From Deltaproteobacteria bacterium GWB2_55_19 (GTDB lineage Bacteria; Desulfobacterota; GWC2-55-46), in NCBI GenBank assembly GCA_001797465.1, contig MGPQ01000012.1:241699-295002 (forward strand): a stretch of DNA of 53,304 nt, read 5' to 3'. Positions 9,298-20,499 of this stretch are shown in pieces; position 1 is the first letter of the stretch, and each line of letters starts with the position of its first letter. The notes below the pieces were generated by a model that saw only the letters and a list, made by a program, of their open reading frames with translations, ran no database searches and had not been told where the DNA came from. A program made the translations under genes and the position numbers.

Positions 9298-10599
9298 CTA
9301 AACCCCGGCGTTTTTCCTGGCGGAGGCCGCGAGGGCCGGGTTCGCATCTGCGAAAAGTCCCCTGCCCTCCCTCTCCATCCACTTGTCGACCGAGAGGGCG
9401 TAGTTGACGACCTCGCTCATTGCGGAGTCGTGGCCGAATATCCTGTACGGGAGCTTCAAGTTCTCGATCGTGTCCCTCAAGTAGGCCATGCCCCTTATGA
9501 GGTTCGGGCCGCCCCTGCCGACGACTACGAAGAGCGGGGTCGGGCCGTTCTTGTGGAAGAAGTCCTTCAACGCGTCGGCCATCGCCCTGAATGTCTCGTA
9601 TATGTCGGTGTTGTTCGCCTTGCCGCCTATGATGAAAAGGACGTTGGACTGCTTCAGCCAGTACTTGAATACTATTCTCGATATCTGGAACATCTTCTCG
9701 TACGGCGGGTTGCCTCCGAAGTCGGACGAGATCGTCGCCCTCTCGCCGAGGAGCTCGGTCACAAGCGCGTTCGCGCCGCCGCCGAAGGTCGGGGCGGTAA
9801 TGGTCCCGCGCGGGTTCATGACGAATACGTCGCTCTGACCCTGGTAGGTGCGGAGCTGGTTTATCTCCTGCTCGAATTCGGAGTAGTCGGAGGCGAAGAG
9901 GTGGGCCGGGAGGCCAAGCCTCTTCCACGCCGGGTTGTCCTGGTCAAACGAACCCTTGAAGTCGCAGGCGATTGGCGTAAGCCTTCCCTTTGAGTCCGGG
10001 GACATCCTTATGGGGTTCAATTCCAGGGTGGCCATCCCGTAGTTGTTGTAGAGCGTCCAGAGCTTCGGGAGGTTCTGGACGAGCGGGCTTATTATCTCGC
10101 TCGGAGCGCCGAGCTCGGTCAGCGCGTTCGATATGTGGAATGATTTAAGGCCGGTGAGCGCGTCGAACGGGACCTCTTTTATCTTGTCCTTCGGCAGTTC
10201 CTCTATGTCCATGCCGCCGTGGTGGGTGATCGTCATGGTAGGGGCGCGGAAGACGGTGGAGTCGCTGATCGAAAAGTAGACCTCGTGCTCCGCCGGGACG
10301 CCGCCCTCGAAGGTGACTCCGTCTGCCTTGGCTACGGAGTTGCCGAAGGCGTGCTCAATGAAGTAGAGCCGCTCCTTTTCCTTGAGCGCCGTCGTTATGT
10401 CCTTTGCCCTGCCGATGAGGCCGGCCTTACCCTTTTTTCCAACGCCGCCCTTGAATACCGGCTTTATGAAGACCTGACCGCACTTCTTTATAAGGTCTTT
10501 TATTTCATCGACGCTCGCCTCCGGGCCAAGCACTTCGGCTGTCGGGAACTCGACGCGCTTAAGCAGCTCTTGTCCCCAGAGAAGGCCTGTGAGTTGCAT
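9298..10599 (-). CDS. aclB: ATP-citrate lyase small subunit (ATP-grasp / succinyl-CoA synthetase beta-like)
   Basis: A 433-residue partner of the large subunit. The N-terminal half is an ATP-grasp fold (FIKPVFKGGVGKKGKAG near 45-61, metal-binding ELNPIR near 193-198). The C-terminal part resembles the CoA-ligase domain of succinyl-CoA synthetase beta (GRGGPNLIRGM near 371). ACL-specific features such as the FVMNPRGTI segment separate it from SucC. GGAGG precedes the ATG. It is encoded 29 bases upstream of aclA and 88 bases downstream of icd on the same strand, so the three genes probably form one transcript that handles citrate and isocitrate metabolism. Confidence 0.88.
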   Translation of the reverse strand: MQLTGLLWGQELLKRVEFPTAEVLGPEASVDEIKDLIKKCGQVFIKPVFKGGVGKKGKAGLIGRAKDITTALKEKERLYFIEHAFGNSVAKADGVTFEGGVPAEHEVYFSISDSTVFRAPTMTITHHGGMDIEELPKDKIKEVPFDALTGLKSFHISNALTELGAPSEIISPLVQNLPKLWTLYNNYGMATLELNPIRMSPDSKGRLTPIACDFKGSFDQDNPAWKRLGLPAHLFASDYSEFEQEINQLRTYQGQSDVFVMNPRGTITAPTFGGGANALVTELLGERATISSDFGGNPPYEKMFQISRIVFKYWLKQSNVLFIIGGKANNTDIYETFRAMADALKDFFHKNGPTPLFVVVGRGGPNLIRGMAYLRDTIENLKLPYRIFGHDSAMSEVVNYALSVDKWMEREGRGLFADANPALAASARKNAGV

Positions 10600-10642
10600 A
10601 ACTACCTCCGTTATCCTTTTTCAATAAAAGCAAGCTGTTAAC

Positions 10643-10675
10643 GGAATTACCTGATGCGGAGCATCAGGTAATTCC
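10643..10675. repeat. 33-bp perfect hairpin in the icd-aclB spacer
   Basis: Two 15-base arms (GGAATTACCTGATGC and complement) flank GGA. There is no following T-run, so it is not a canonical terminator; it may stabilise or process the icd-aclBA mRNA. The decamer ATTACCTGAT in the arm recurs at the 3' end of icd (10687-10696). Confidence 0.75.
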
Positions 10676-10687
10676 CGATAGCGCCTA

Positions 10688-13191
<2,504 letters not shown>

Positions 13192-13224
13192 GGCGCGTTA
13201 GCGCCTTCTATTTTCAGCGTAAAA

Positions 13225-13253
13225 ATAGTACAGGAAAGGCCTTATTTTGTCAA
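13225..13253 (-). promoter_or_regulatory. Riboswitch promoter P1
   Basis: TTGACA (13248-13253), a 17-base spacer and TACTAT (13225-13230) on the minus strand place the start near 13218, about 27 bases before the aptamer. This shows the riboswitch is transcribed toward icd. Confidence 0.75.
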
Positions 13254-13305
13254 GTGGGAATTTGTCGTCGTAAACCGGGAAAAAAGGCTTTTTCGCGATC
13301 CGGCC

Positions 13306-13794
13306 TCAGGGGAGGTCGAGCCTTTCGAAGAAGGGTTTGAGCTTGTCGTAGGTATCGAGGAGGTGCTCGGGTATGACCTTTATATCCGCGAGCACCGGCA
13401 TGAAGTTGGAGTCTCCGTTCCAGCGCGGGACTATATGGATGTGGAGGTGGTCATCTATCCCCGCGCCGGCGGCCTTTCCGAGGTTGAAACCGACGTTGAA
13501 GCCGTCCGGCTTCATTGTCTTCGTGAGGGCGGCTGTCGAGTGGCGCATGAGCCTGAAGGCGTCTATCGATTCCTCAGGCGTGATCTCCTCAAGCTTCGCT
13601 ACATGCCTTGCCGGGGCGATAAGGAGGTGGCCGCCGTTGTATGGGTACTTGTTAAGCATCACAACCGAGACGGAGCCCGCGAAGAGGACTAAAGACTCTC
13701 TCGGGTCTTTCGAGCCTGCCGTGCAGAATATGCATTCGTCAGGCTTTTCGGAATGTATGTACTCAAGCCGCCATGGCGCCCATATCTGCTTCAT
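13306..13794 (-). CDS. HIT-family (histidine triad) nucleotide hydrolase/transferase
   Basis: A 162-residue protein with the catalytic triad motif DHLHIHIVPRW (near 117-127) and an N-terminal CIFC zinc-type pair, as in the FHIT/Ap4A-phosphorylase-like branch. These proteins act on dinucleoside polyphosphates or nucleotide conjugates. MKQIWAPWRLEYI is the typical family start, so ATG 13794 was chosen; the upstream open frame overlaps ihfB. Only one base separates the ihfB stop from this ATG, implying coupled translation. It is the last gene of the aromatic/rpsA operon. Confidence 0.88.
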   Translation of the reverse strand: MKQIWAPWRLEYIHSEKPDECIFCTAGSKDPRESLVLFAGSVSVVMLNKYPYNGGHLLIAPARHVAKLEEITPEESIDAFRLMRHSTAALTKTMKPDGFNVGFNLGKAAGAGIDDHLHIHIVPRWNGDSNFMPVLADIKVIPEHLLDTYDKLKPFFERLDLP

Positions 13795-13795
13795 G

Positions 13796-14086
13796 TCAGG
13801 ACTGTTTGTCCGTGTTGATCCTTTCCCGTATTTCCTTCCCTGCCTTGAAGAACGGGACCCTCTTCGACTGTATGAAAATATTCTCGCCGGACTTGGGGTT
13901 TCTCCCCTGGCGCCCTTCGCGTTCCTTGATCTTGAAGGAACCGAAACCACGGATTTCGACTTTGTCGCCCTTTGAAAGGCTCGTGGACATGGAATCGAAG
14001 AGGGTGTCGACTATTACCTCGATGTCCTTTCTTGAGAAGTTGCCGACCTTTGAGGCCACGATTTCGATAAGCTCACTCTTGGTCAT
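13796..14086 (-). CDS. ihfB: Integration host factor beta-type HU/IHF DNA-binding protein
   Basis: A 96-residue DNA-bending protein of the HU/IHF family. The N-terminus MTKSELIEIVA and the beta-arm region IEIRGFGSFK...GRNPKSGENI...VPFFKAGKE match IhfB more than HU. It would bend DNA as a dimer during transcription, replication and recombination; its partner is not in the window. A clear AAGGAGG precedes the start. Its place after rpsA and sppA is a conserved proteobacterial order, which supports the IhfB call. Confidence 0.88.
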   Translation of the reverse strand: MTKSELIEIVASKVGNFSRKDIEVIVDTLFDSMSTSLSKGDKVEIRGFGSFKIKEREGRQGRNPKSGENIFIQSKRVPFFKAGKEIRERINTDKQS

Positions 14087-14111
14087 ACCCCTTAAGCCTC
14101 CTTCAATTGCA

Positions 14112-14987
14112 CTACTCTGGTTTTGGTAACATGTACATGACCCTCAAACCCGAAAAGAGGTCCGTGAGATTGTTTATGGACGCCCTTCCGAGGATATTGC
14201 CGAGAAGCCCGAAATCCTTCCGCTCCGGATATATCACCTCAGGCTCCCCTTCAATGCCGGCGAGCTCGGCAGATAGCTTTATCGCGCTAGATAGGCCCCC
14301 GAGTTCGTCTATAAGACCCTTTTCCTTTGCCTGAGCCCCTGTAAATATCCTGCCGTCGGCTATGGCCCTGACGTCTTCGGGTTTCAAGCCCCTGCCCTCG
14401 GCGACCGCTTCTATGAACTGGTCGTTGACGTCGTCGATGACCGCCTGGAGGAGCTTTCTCTCCTCGTCCTCCATCTTACGGAGCGGCGAGCCGACGTCCT
14501 TGAACTTCCCGCTCTTTACCACATAACCCTTAAGCCCGATCTTTTGAAGCAGCTCCTCGGCGTTAAAGAACTCGACTATGACGCCGATGGAGCCGGTTAT
14601 CGTCCCGGGGTTCGCGACTATCCTCTCGGCCGCGACAGCCGTGTAGTAGCCGCCGGACGCCGCTATCGTGCCCATAGAGGCGACGACTTTTTTCTTTTCC
14701 CTGAGCCTCTTTATCTCCCCGTGTATCTCCTGCGAGGGCCCTACGGCCCCTCCCGGAGAATCGATGCGGACGACTATGGCCTTTACATCGTCTCTTTCCT
14801 CGAGGACCTTTAGTCTCCTCAAGGTCTCTGACGGATCGATTATTATGCCTTCAAGCTCTACTATCGCAACCTTGTCGGAGGTGCTGAAGGCCCCGCCGGT
14901 GAAGGCCGCAATCGCTATGGAAAGCACGAGGACTATTACAAATACCGCGCCTACGGCCGCGAGCAGGGTCTTGATCTTCTCTCCCAT
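14112..14987 (-). CDS. sppA: Signal peptide peptidase SppA (S49 family, short form)
   Basis: A 291-residue membrane-anchored serine protease that degrades cleaved signal peptides. One N-terminal membrane segment (about 8-29) is followed by a single S49/ClpP-like domain. The nucleophile serine is in AASGGYY (near 110), followed by NPGTITGSIGVI. The general-base lysine is most likely in VVKSGKFKDVGSP. The length fits the single-domain Bacillus-type SppA rather than the double-length E. coli enzyme. It starts 6 bases after the rpsA stop with no strong ribosome binding site, so translation may be coupled. Confidence 0.92.
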   Translation of the reverse strand: MGEKIKTLLAAVGAVFVIVLVLSIAIAAFTGGAFSTSDKVAIVELEGIIIDPSETLRRLKVLEERDDVKAIVVRIDSPGGAVGPSQEIHGEIKRLREKKKVVASMGTIAASGGYYTAVAAERIVANPGTITGSIGVIVEFFNAEELLQKIGLKGYVVKSGKFKDVGSPLRKMEDEERKLLQAVIDDVNDQFIEAVAEGRGLKPEDVRAIADGRIFTGAQAKEKGLIDELGGLSSAIKLSAELAGIEGEPEVIYPERKDFGLLGNILGRASINNLTDLFSGLRVMYMLPKPE

Positions 14988-14993
14988 AGCGCT

Positions 14994-16598
14994 TTATGCG
15001 CCCTCAGCCTTTTTTATGGTCCTTATGGACAGCCCTATCTTGTTGTCGTCAGGGTCGACGTTCAACACCTCGACCTCGACGATATCGCCTACCTGGATGT
15101 CCGCGCCCTTTTTCTTGCCGCGCGAGAGCTCAGAGACGTGGACGAGGCCTTCGAGACCTGGCTCGAGCTCGACGAAGGCGCCGAAGTCAGCTACACTCGT
15201 CACCCTCCCGTCTATCGTCATCCCGGGCTTGTACCTCTCGCCGACCCCCTCCCAGGGGTTCTTCTCGAGGAGCTTTGTGGAGAGGGAGAAACGCTTGTTC
15301 GCGCTGTCGATATTAAGGACGACGGCCTCTATCTCCTGCCCCTTTTTCACGGTCTCAGAGGGGTGCTTGATCTTCCTCCATGTAAGGTCCGAGACGTGGA
15401 CGAGCCCGTCTATGCCGTCCTCTATGCCGACGAAGACCCCGAAGTCCGTGATGTTCTTAACGGCGCCCTTGATGCGCGTCCCCTTCGGGTAGCGTTTTTC
15501 GGCGTCTATCCACGGGTTGGCCTCGACCTGCTTCATACCTAATGAAATGCGCTTGGCGGCGGGGTCTGCGTCGAGCACCACCACCTCGACGTTGTCGCCG
15601 ATCTTCACCTTCTGCGACGGGTGCTTGAGCTTCGTCCAGGACATCTCTGAAATGTGGATGAGCCCCTCAAGGCCGCTCTCAAGCTCTACGAACGCGCCGT
15701 AGTCCGTGATGTTTACGACAATGCCCGCTACCTTAGTGCCTGATGGATAGCTGTCCTTGACGGTAAGCCAGGGGTCTTCCTTGGTCTGTTTGAGGCCAAG
15801 AGAAATTTTGCCGTCTTCCTTGTTGTATTTCAGGACCTTTACCATGACCGTATCGCCTATCTTCAACACCTGGGTCGGGTGCGTCACCTTGCCCCAGGAA
15901 AGGTCGGTAAGGTGTATGAGGCCGTCTATGCCGCCGAGGTCGACGAACGCGCCGTAGTCTGTGATGTTCTTTACGAGCCCCTCTATGACGGACCCTTCGG
16001 CGAGGGTCTCGAGGGTCGACTTTTTAAGGACCTCCCGCTCGTCCTCAAGGAGGCTGCGCCTTGAGACGATGACGTTGCTCTTGCGCCTGTTGTGCTTCAA
16101 CACCCTGAAGGCGAACCTCTGCCCTATGAGCTTGTCCGGGTTCCTTACCGGCTTCAGATCCACCTGAGATCCGGGCAGGAAGGCCGTAACCCCTTTTATG
16201 TCGACATAAAAGCCGCCCTTGATCCTCTGCGTGATTATTCCGTCGATGGGCGTGCCCTTGTCGTGGGACTCTATTATCACGTCCCATATCTTTAACTGGT
16301 CCGCCTTGGCCTTCGAGAGGACTATGTAGCCGCGGTCGTCCTCGCGCCTTTCAAGCAGGACCGCTATCTCGTCGCCTACCTTGACAGTGGGGTTCCCGTC
16401 CTTGTCGAGGAACTCCCGGAGCGGCACATGGCCCTCGGACTTGTAGCCGATGTCCACCATTACGGAATCCTGTGTGACCTGAACGACCTTCCCCTTGATG
16501 ATATCCCCATCCTGCAGTTCCTTTACCTCTGATTCGAAAAGCATCTCGAAGTCAGACTTCGGGGCATCACCTGAAGATTTTTCTTCTCTCCCTATCAT
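14994..16598 (-). CDS. rpsA: 30S ribosomal protein S1
   Basis: A 534-residue protein made of six S1 OB-fold repeats. The last four are the canonical RNA-binding repeats, recognisable by NITDYGAFV or similar followed by GLIHISEMSW-type segments. S1 binds mRNA leaders and helps initiation on the 30S subunit. The start was set at MIGREEKSSG (16598), preceded by GGGAGGG; the open frame to 16775 overlaps ispH and was rejected. It follows ispH by 71 bases, a gap that holds a plausible promoter. Confidence 0.96.
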   Translation of the reverse strand: MIGREEKSSGDAPKSDFEMLFESEVKELQDGDIIKGKVVQVTQDSVMVDIGYKSEGHVPLREFLDKDGNPTVKVGDEIAVLLERREDDRGYIVLSKAKADQLKIWDVIIESHDKGTPIDGIITQRIKGGFYVDIKGVTAFLPGSQVDLKPVRNPDKLIGQRFAFRVLKHNRRKSNVIVSRRSLLEDEREVLKKSTLETLAEGSVIEGLVKNITDYGAFVDLGGIDGLIHLTDLSWGKVTHPTQVLKIGDTVMVKVLKYNKEDGKISLGLKQTKEDPWLTVKDSYPSGTKVAGIVVNITDYGAFVELESGLEGLIHISEMSWTKLKHPSQKVKIGDNVEVVVLDADPAAKRISLGMKQVEANPWIDAEKRYPKGTRIKGAVKNITDFGVFVGIEDGIDGLVHVSDLTWRKIKHPSETVKKGQEIEAVVLNIDSANKRFSLSTKLLEKNPWEGVGERYKPGMTIDGRVTSVADFGAFVELEPGLEGLVHVSELSRGKKKGADIQVGDIVEVEVLNVDPDDNKIGLSIRTIKKAEGA

Positions 16599-16638
16599 TA
16601 ATTCCAAACCCTCCCCCTGTCGTTTTCTATGAGATAAA

Positions 16639-16668
16639 ACAATATCATAGAGTGAAACTAAAGTGCAA
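16639..16668 (-). promoter_or_regulatory. Possible rpsA promoter
   Basis: TTGCAC (16663-16668), an 18-base spacer and TATTGT (16639-16644) on the minus strand predict a start near 16632, about 34 bases before the rpsA ATG. The -35 overlaps the boundary with ispH. It would add transcription of rpsA-sppA-ihfB within the long operon. Confidence 0.45.
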
Positions 16669-16669
16669 A

Positions 16670-17512
16670 TTATTTCATCGCCAGCGCCCCTATGCGGCGC
16701 ACTACCTCTTCGACGACCCAGTCCGGGGTCGAAGCCCCGGATGTAACGCCGACTTTTTGAGCGGACGCGAACCACGCCGGGTCAAGTTCTTCCGCGACTT
16801 CGATGTGATGTGTCTTCGGCTGGATCCCGGTGCATATCTCGGCGAGCCTCCTTGTATTCGCGCTGTTCCTGCCGCCGACTATTATCATGCAGTCGACGGT
16901 CTCGGCGAGGTCCCCGCTCTCCTTCTGCCTGATCGACGTCGCGTTACAAATCGTATTGAAAACTTTTAATTCAGAGGCCTTTTTTAAACAAAAGGAGACA
17001 ACGGCATCGAGCTTTTCCATCGGGAGCGTCGTCTGGGCGATGATCCCTATCTTCTTCTGTCTCGGGAGGTCCTGGAGCCCCTCCGGCGAGTCAGCGACCC
17101 TTATCCCCTCGGAGCCGTAGCTTATGAGCCCCTTTACCTCTGGGTGGTCCTTTTCACCGACGACTATCACCGAATAACCTTCAGAGCTTAAGAGCGAGAC
17201 GAGGTCCTGCGCCTTCTTTACGAACGGGCACGTGGCGTCGACGATGTTGAGCCCCTTGTCCTTCGCCGACTTTATCTCGTCGAGCTTCGCGCCGTGGGAC
17301 CTGATGATGACGGTCCCTGATGCTATATCCTCAACGCCCTTCTTCGCGTATACGCGGGACTCCTCGAGCCTTTTGACGACCTGCGGGTTGTGGATGATCG
17401 GCCCCAGGGTATATATCTCCCCCCTCGTCTCGGACGCGCATTTGTTGGCGAGGTTTATCGCCCTTTTAACGCCGAAACAGAAGCCTGACGACTTTGCTAC
17501 CAATATCTCCAA
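16670..17512 (-). CDS. ispH: 4-hydroxy-3-methylbut-2-enyl diphosphate reductase
   Basis: Last enzyme of the MEP isoprenoid pathway: reduces HMBPP to IPP and DMAPP with a 4Fe-4S cluster. The 280-residue protein has the expected three cluster cysteines, in SGFCFGVKRAI (Cys12), VDATCPFVKKA (about 96) and FNTICNATSIRQKES (about 190). The IIRSHG segment and a GGRNSANTRRL motif are also present. It lies between cmk and rpsA. In clostridia IspH and S1 are fused; here they are separate neighbours. Confidence 0.95.
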   Translation of the reverse strand: MEILVAKSSGFCFGVKRAINLANKCASETRGEIYTLGPIIHNPQVVKRLEESRVYAKKGVEDIASGTVIIRSHGAKLDEIKSAKDKGLNIVDATCPFVKKAQDLVSLLSSEGYSVIVVGEKDHPEVKGLISYGSEGIRVADSPEGLQDLPRQKKIGIIAQTTLPMEKLDAVVSFCLKKASELKVFNTICNATSIRQKESGDLAETVDCMIIVGGRNSANTRRLAEICTGIQPKTHHIEVAEELDPAWFASAQKVGVTSGASTPDWVVEEVVRRIGALAMK

Positions 17513-17531
17513 CGTACTCTACCTACCCTAT

Positions 17532-18206
17532 TTATTTAACTACGAGACCGGCCTTCCTTGCGCAATCGAACGCCATTTCCACCACATCAAATATCCCCAG
17601 CTCACTCGTGTCTATGCGGACGGCGTCTTCGGCCATCTTAAGGGGCGACTCCTTCCTCTCGGTATCGCGCCTGTCCCGCTCCTGTATCTCGGCGCTCACG
17701 TCCGCCTTGGTCTCTCTCTCTCCCTTTAGTTCCAGGTGGCGTCTCTCTGCCCTCACCTCAAGCGACGCGTCGAGAAATATCTTAAGCTCCGCGTCCGGGA
17801 ATACCACGGTGCCGATGTCCCTCCCCTCCATGACTATGCCGCCGTCTTTGCCGAGCGACCTCTGGAAAGAGACGAGCAACTCCCTTACAGACGGGTTTGC
17901 CGACGAGACCGAGGCGAGAGAGCCCGCCTTCTGGGTCTTTACCTCGGCGGAGAAATCCCCGTTGTTTATAATTATCGCGTTCTTTGCCTTGTCAAACCCG
18001 AGCCTTACGGAGGCGCAGAACTCTTTCATGGACTCGTTATCGGCAACGTCTATCCCGGCCTCGTCTGCGGCGAGCGCAAGCGCCCTGTACATCGCCCCGG
18101 TGTTTATGTACCTGAAGCCGAGCTTATCGGCGAGCGAGCGGGCGACGGTGGACTTTCCGACGCCGCTCGGCCCGTCTATGGCTATGACAGGCCGCCCCCT
18201 CGTCAA
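17532..18206 (-). CDS. cmk: Cytidylate kinase
   Basis: Phosphorylates CMP and dCMP with ATP. The 224-residue protein has the P-loop GPSGVGKST near 13-21, the NTGAMYRALAL CMP-binding segment near 36-46, GRDIGTVVFPDA (near 128) and a LID region with RRDTERKESPL. It overlaps the 3' end of aroA by four bases, ATGA, which implies coupled translation. The aroA-cmk-rpsA order is widely conserved. Confidence 0.95.
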   Translation of the reverse strand: MTRGRPVIAIDGPSGVGKSTVARSLADKLGFRYINTGAMYRALALAADEAGIDVADNESMKEFCASVRLGFDKAKNAIIINNGDFSAEVKTQKAGSLASVSSANPSVRELLVSFQRSLGKDGGIVMEGRDIGTVVFPDAELKIFLDASLEVRAERRHLELKGERETKADVSAEIQERDRRDTERKESPLKMAEDAVRIDTSELGIFDVVEMAFDCARKAGLVVK

Positions 18207-19531
18207 CTGACGCGGACCCTTTTGAGTTGGTCGAAAAACCCCGGGAAAGACACATCAACGGACGACGCGCCGTCTATCTCGACGCCCTCATCCGACCTTA
18301 AAGCCGCCATTGCCAAGGACATCGCAATCCTGTGGTCGCCGTGGCTCTCAATCTTTCCGCCCTTGATCGACGCGCTCCCGACGCCCTCGATGACGATGCC
18401 GTCAGGGAGCTCGGCGTTCCTTACGCCGACCCTTGAGAGCGCCTCTGACATTGCCGCTATCCTGTCGCTCTCTTTTACGCGTAGCTCTCTTGCGCCGGTT
18501 ATACGCGTCGTCCCTTCCGAGAACGCGGCGGCTACGCATATAATAGGGAACTCGTCTATGGCCGGGAGGAGTTCGGCCCCGGAGACCTCGGTCCCCTTGA
18601 GCCTTGAGGTCTTGACGAGCAGGTCGGCGACCGGCTCACCGGAAGCGACCCTCTCGTTTTGCACTTCAACTGTGCCGCCCATCTTCCTGAGGACGTCTAT
18701 TATGCCGGTCCTCGTCAAGTTCACGCCCACGCCCCTTATAAGGAGTGCTGAGGCGGGTGAAATCATCGCGCCGACGACAAAAAAAGCGGCCGAGGAGATA
18801 TCCCCTGGCACTTCTATTTTACACCCGATCAGCTCGTTTGTCGATCTGACGCTTACGGAATTTTTATCTGTTCTGACGTCGGCCCCGAAGAGACAGAGCA
18901 TGCGCTCGGTATGGTCCCTCGACTTTTCAGGCTCTTCAATCACCGTCTCGCCTTCGGCGTAGATCCCGGCGAGCATGAGCGCGCTCTTGAGCTGTGCCGA
19001 GGCTATTGGCGTCTTGCAGGTTATCCCCTTGAGCTTGCGGCCGGATATGGCGAGCGGGAGGTTGTTGCCGTTGTTTCTGCCTGATATGGAAGCCCCCATG
19101 AGCGAGAGCGGCTCTACGACCCTCTTCATCGGCCTCTTTCTCAATGACGCGTCCCCGGTGATGACCGAGAAAAACGGCTGGGCGGAAAGGAGCCCCGTAA
19201 TGAGCCTCGTCGTCGTGCCGGAGTTGCCGGCGTCTATAACGTCCGCCGGCTCCGTAAGCCCCCGCATCCCATTGCCCCTTATGACGACCCTGCGGGAGTC
19301 CTTCTGAAGGTCGATCCCTATGCCCATCGCCCTGAACGCGCCTATGGTCGATAAGTTATCCTCGCCTTCGAGAAAGCCGGTAACTTCCGTTATCCCGCTC
19401 GCGATAGACCCGAGCATCACGGCCCTGTGGGAGATGGATTTGTCCCCAGGGACCGTCATCTCTCCCTTAAGCCCTCTTCCGGGGACGGCTATGATTGCGC
19501 CTCCGAATATGTCTTTTTTGAATGTGGTCAT
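18203..19531 (-). CDS. aroA: 3-phosphoshikimate 1-carboxyvinyltransferase (EPSP synthase)
   Basis: Adds enolpyruvyl from PEP to shikimate-3-phosphate in chorismate synthesis. The 442-residue protein has PGDKSISHRAVM near 28-39, DAGNSGTTTRLI near 107 and the C-terminal KESDRIAAM segment. AGNSGTT is the PEP/glyphosate-binding region. It overlaps tyrA upstream and cmk downstream by four bases each, so this part of the operon is tightly coupled. Confidence 0.96.
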   Translation of the reverse strand: MTTFKKDIFGGAIIAVPGRGLKGEMTVPGDKSISHRAVMLGSIASGITEVTGFLEGEDNLSTIGAFRAMGIGIDLQKDSRRVVIRGNGMRGLTEPADVIDAGNSGTTTRLITGLLSAQPFFSVITGDASLRKRPMKRVVEPLSLMGASISGRNNGNNLPLAISGRKLKGITCKTPIASAQLKSALMLAGIYAEGETVIEEPEKSRDHTERMLCLFGADVRTDKNSVSVRSTNELIGCKIEVPGDISSAAFFVVGAMISPASALLIRGVGVNLTRTGIIDVLRKMGGTVEVQNERVASGEPVADLLVKTSRLKGTEVSGAELLPAIDEFPIICVAAAFSEGTTRITGARELRVKESDRIAAMSEALSRVGVRNAELPDGIVIEGVGSASIKGGKIESHGDHRIAMSLAMAALRSDEGVEIDGASSVDVSFPGFFDQLKRVRVS

Positions 19532-20421
19532 TTGTCCTCTGCGAGCTTTCCGGCCTTGTTCACGAGCGAGTCCCTTATGGATTTGGCGCGCGCGAAGTCG
19601 TGTTTGAGCCCCTCGACGTCGTTGGCGTCTATCAGCGTCTTGAGATTCGCGAGCCTCTTTTCAAAATCGCTTATAGTCTTTAAAATGGCGTCGCTGTTCA
19701 TGGCGCAGATATCGGCCCACATCTCAGGCGAGCTTGACGCTATGCGCGTAAAGTCCCTGAACCCGCCTGCGGAGTATGATAGAGCGTCCACACCCGACTT
19801 TTCAATGTCGCCGACGGTGTTTACGAGCGAGTAGGCTATCATGTGGGGCAGATGGCTTACTGCCGCGAGTATCGCGTCGTGCCTTGAGGGGTCCATGACG
19901 ACGACCTCTGACCCCGCCGCCTCCCAGACCTCCTTGACTGTGGAGAGGGCCTTATCATCGGTATTATCGGTCGGCGTGAGTATGCATCTCCTCCCCTTGA
20001 AGAGGTCAGGAAAGGCCGCCTCCACGCCGGAATGCTCTGTACCGGCTATGGGGTGGCCGGGCACGAAATGGACGCCCTTGGGAATAAGCGGCTCGCACTC
20101 GTCTATTACAGCCTTTTTTACTGACCCGACGTCTGTGACTATCGCGCCCTTTTTCAAGAACGGCGCGGCTTTTCTCACTGTCTCGCCTATTTTCAGAACA
20201 GGTGTTGCGATGAGGACGAAGTCGGCGTCTTTGACGCCCTCGCCGACGTCCTGCGTGAATGAGTCGACTACGCCGAGCCTTTTGGCGGCCTCCAGATTGG
20301 CGAGCCCCCTGCCGACGCCGGTAATGGAGCCAGCGAGCCCTTTTCTTCTGAGTATTATGGAGAGCGAGCCGCCGATGAGGCCGACGCCGATTACGGTTAT
20401 CTTTTTGAAGTAAAAAGCCAT
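19528..20421 (-). CDS. tyrA: Prephenate dehydrogenase
   Basis: NAD(P)-dependent oxidative decarboxylation of prephenate to 4-hydroxyphenylpyruvate on the tyrosine branch. The 297-residue protein opens with the Rossmann motif VIGVGLIGGSLS and has the family segments VTDVGSVK and FVPGHPIAGTEHSGVEAA, the latter with the catalytic histidine. It lacks a chorismate mutase domain; that activity is in PheA. The C-terminal half is helical, as in other TyrA dimers. An arogenate preference cannot be excluded. Confidence 0.93.
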   Translation of the reverse strand: MAFYFKKITVIGVGLIGGSLSIILRRKGLAGSITGVGRGLANLEAAKRLGVVDSFTQDVGEGVKDADFVLIATPVLKIGETVRKAAPFLKKGAIVTDVGSVKKAVIDECEPLIPKGVHFVPGHPIAGTEHSGVEAAFPDLFKGRRCILTPTDNTDDKALSTVKEVWEAAGSEVVVMDPSRHDAILAAVSHLPHMIAYSLVNTVGDIEKSGVDALSYSAGGFRDFTRIASSSPEMWADICAMNSDAILKTISDFEKRLANLKTLIDANDVEGLKHDFARAKSIRDSLVNKAGKLAEDK

Positions 20422-20458
20422 GGCATTTTCCGGAAGGGCTGTTTTTTTGGAAGAGAGT

Positions 20459-20486
20459 CCTGGAGGGCCTTTAAAGGCCCTCCAGG
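20459..20486. repeat. 28-bp perfect palindrome between aroF and tyrA
   Basis: Two 14-base arms, CCTGGAGGGCCTTT and its complement, meet without a spacer. In RNA it gives a long hairpin with a tiny loop. No T-run follows on the minus strand, so it is more likely an mRNA-processing or stability element than a full terminator. Confidence 0.75.
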
Positions 20487-20499
20487 GATAAAGCGGATG

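Noticed and set aside
13795-13950. N-terminal extension of the HIT protein
   Set aside because: It overlaps ihfB out of frame and is Arg/Ser-rich; the family start MKQIWAPW begins at 13794.
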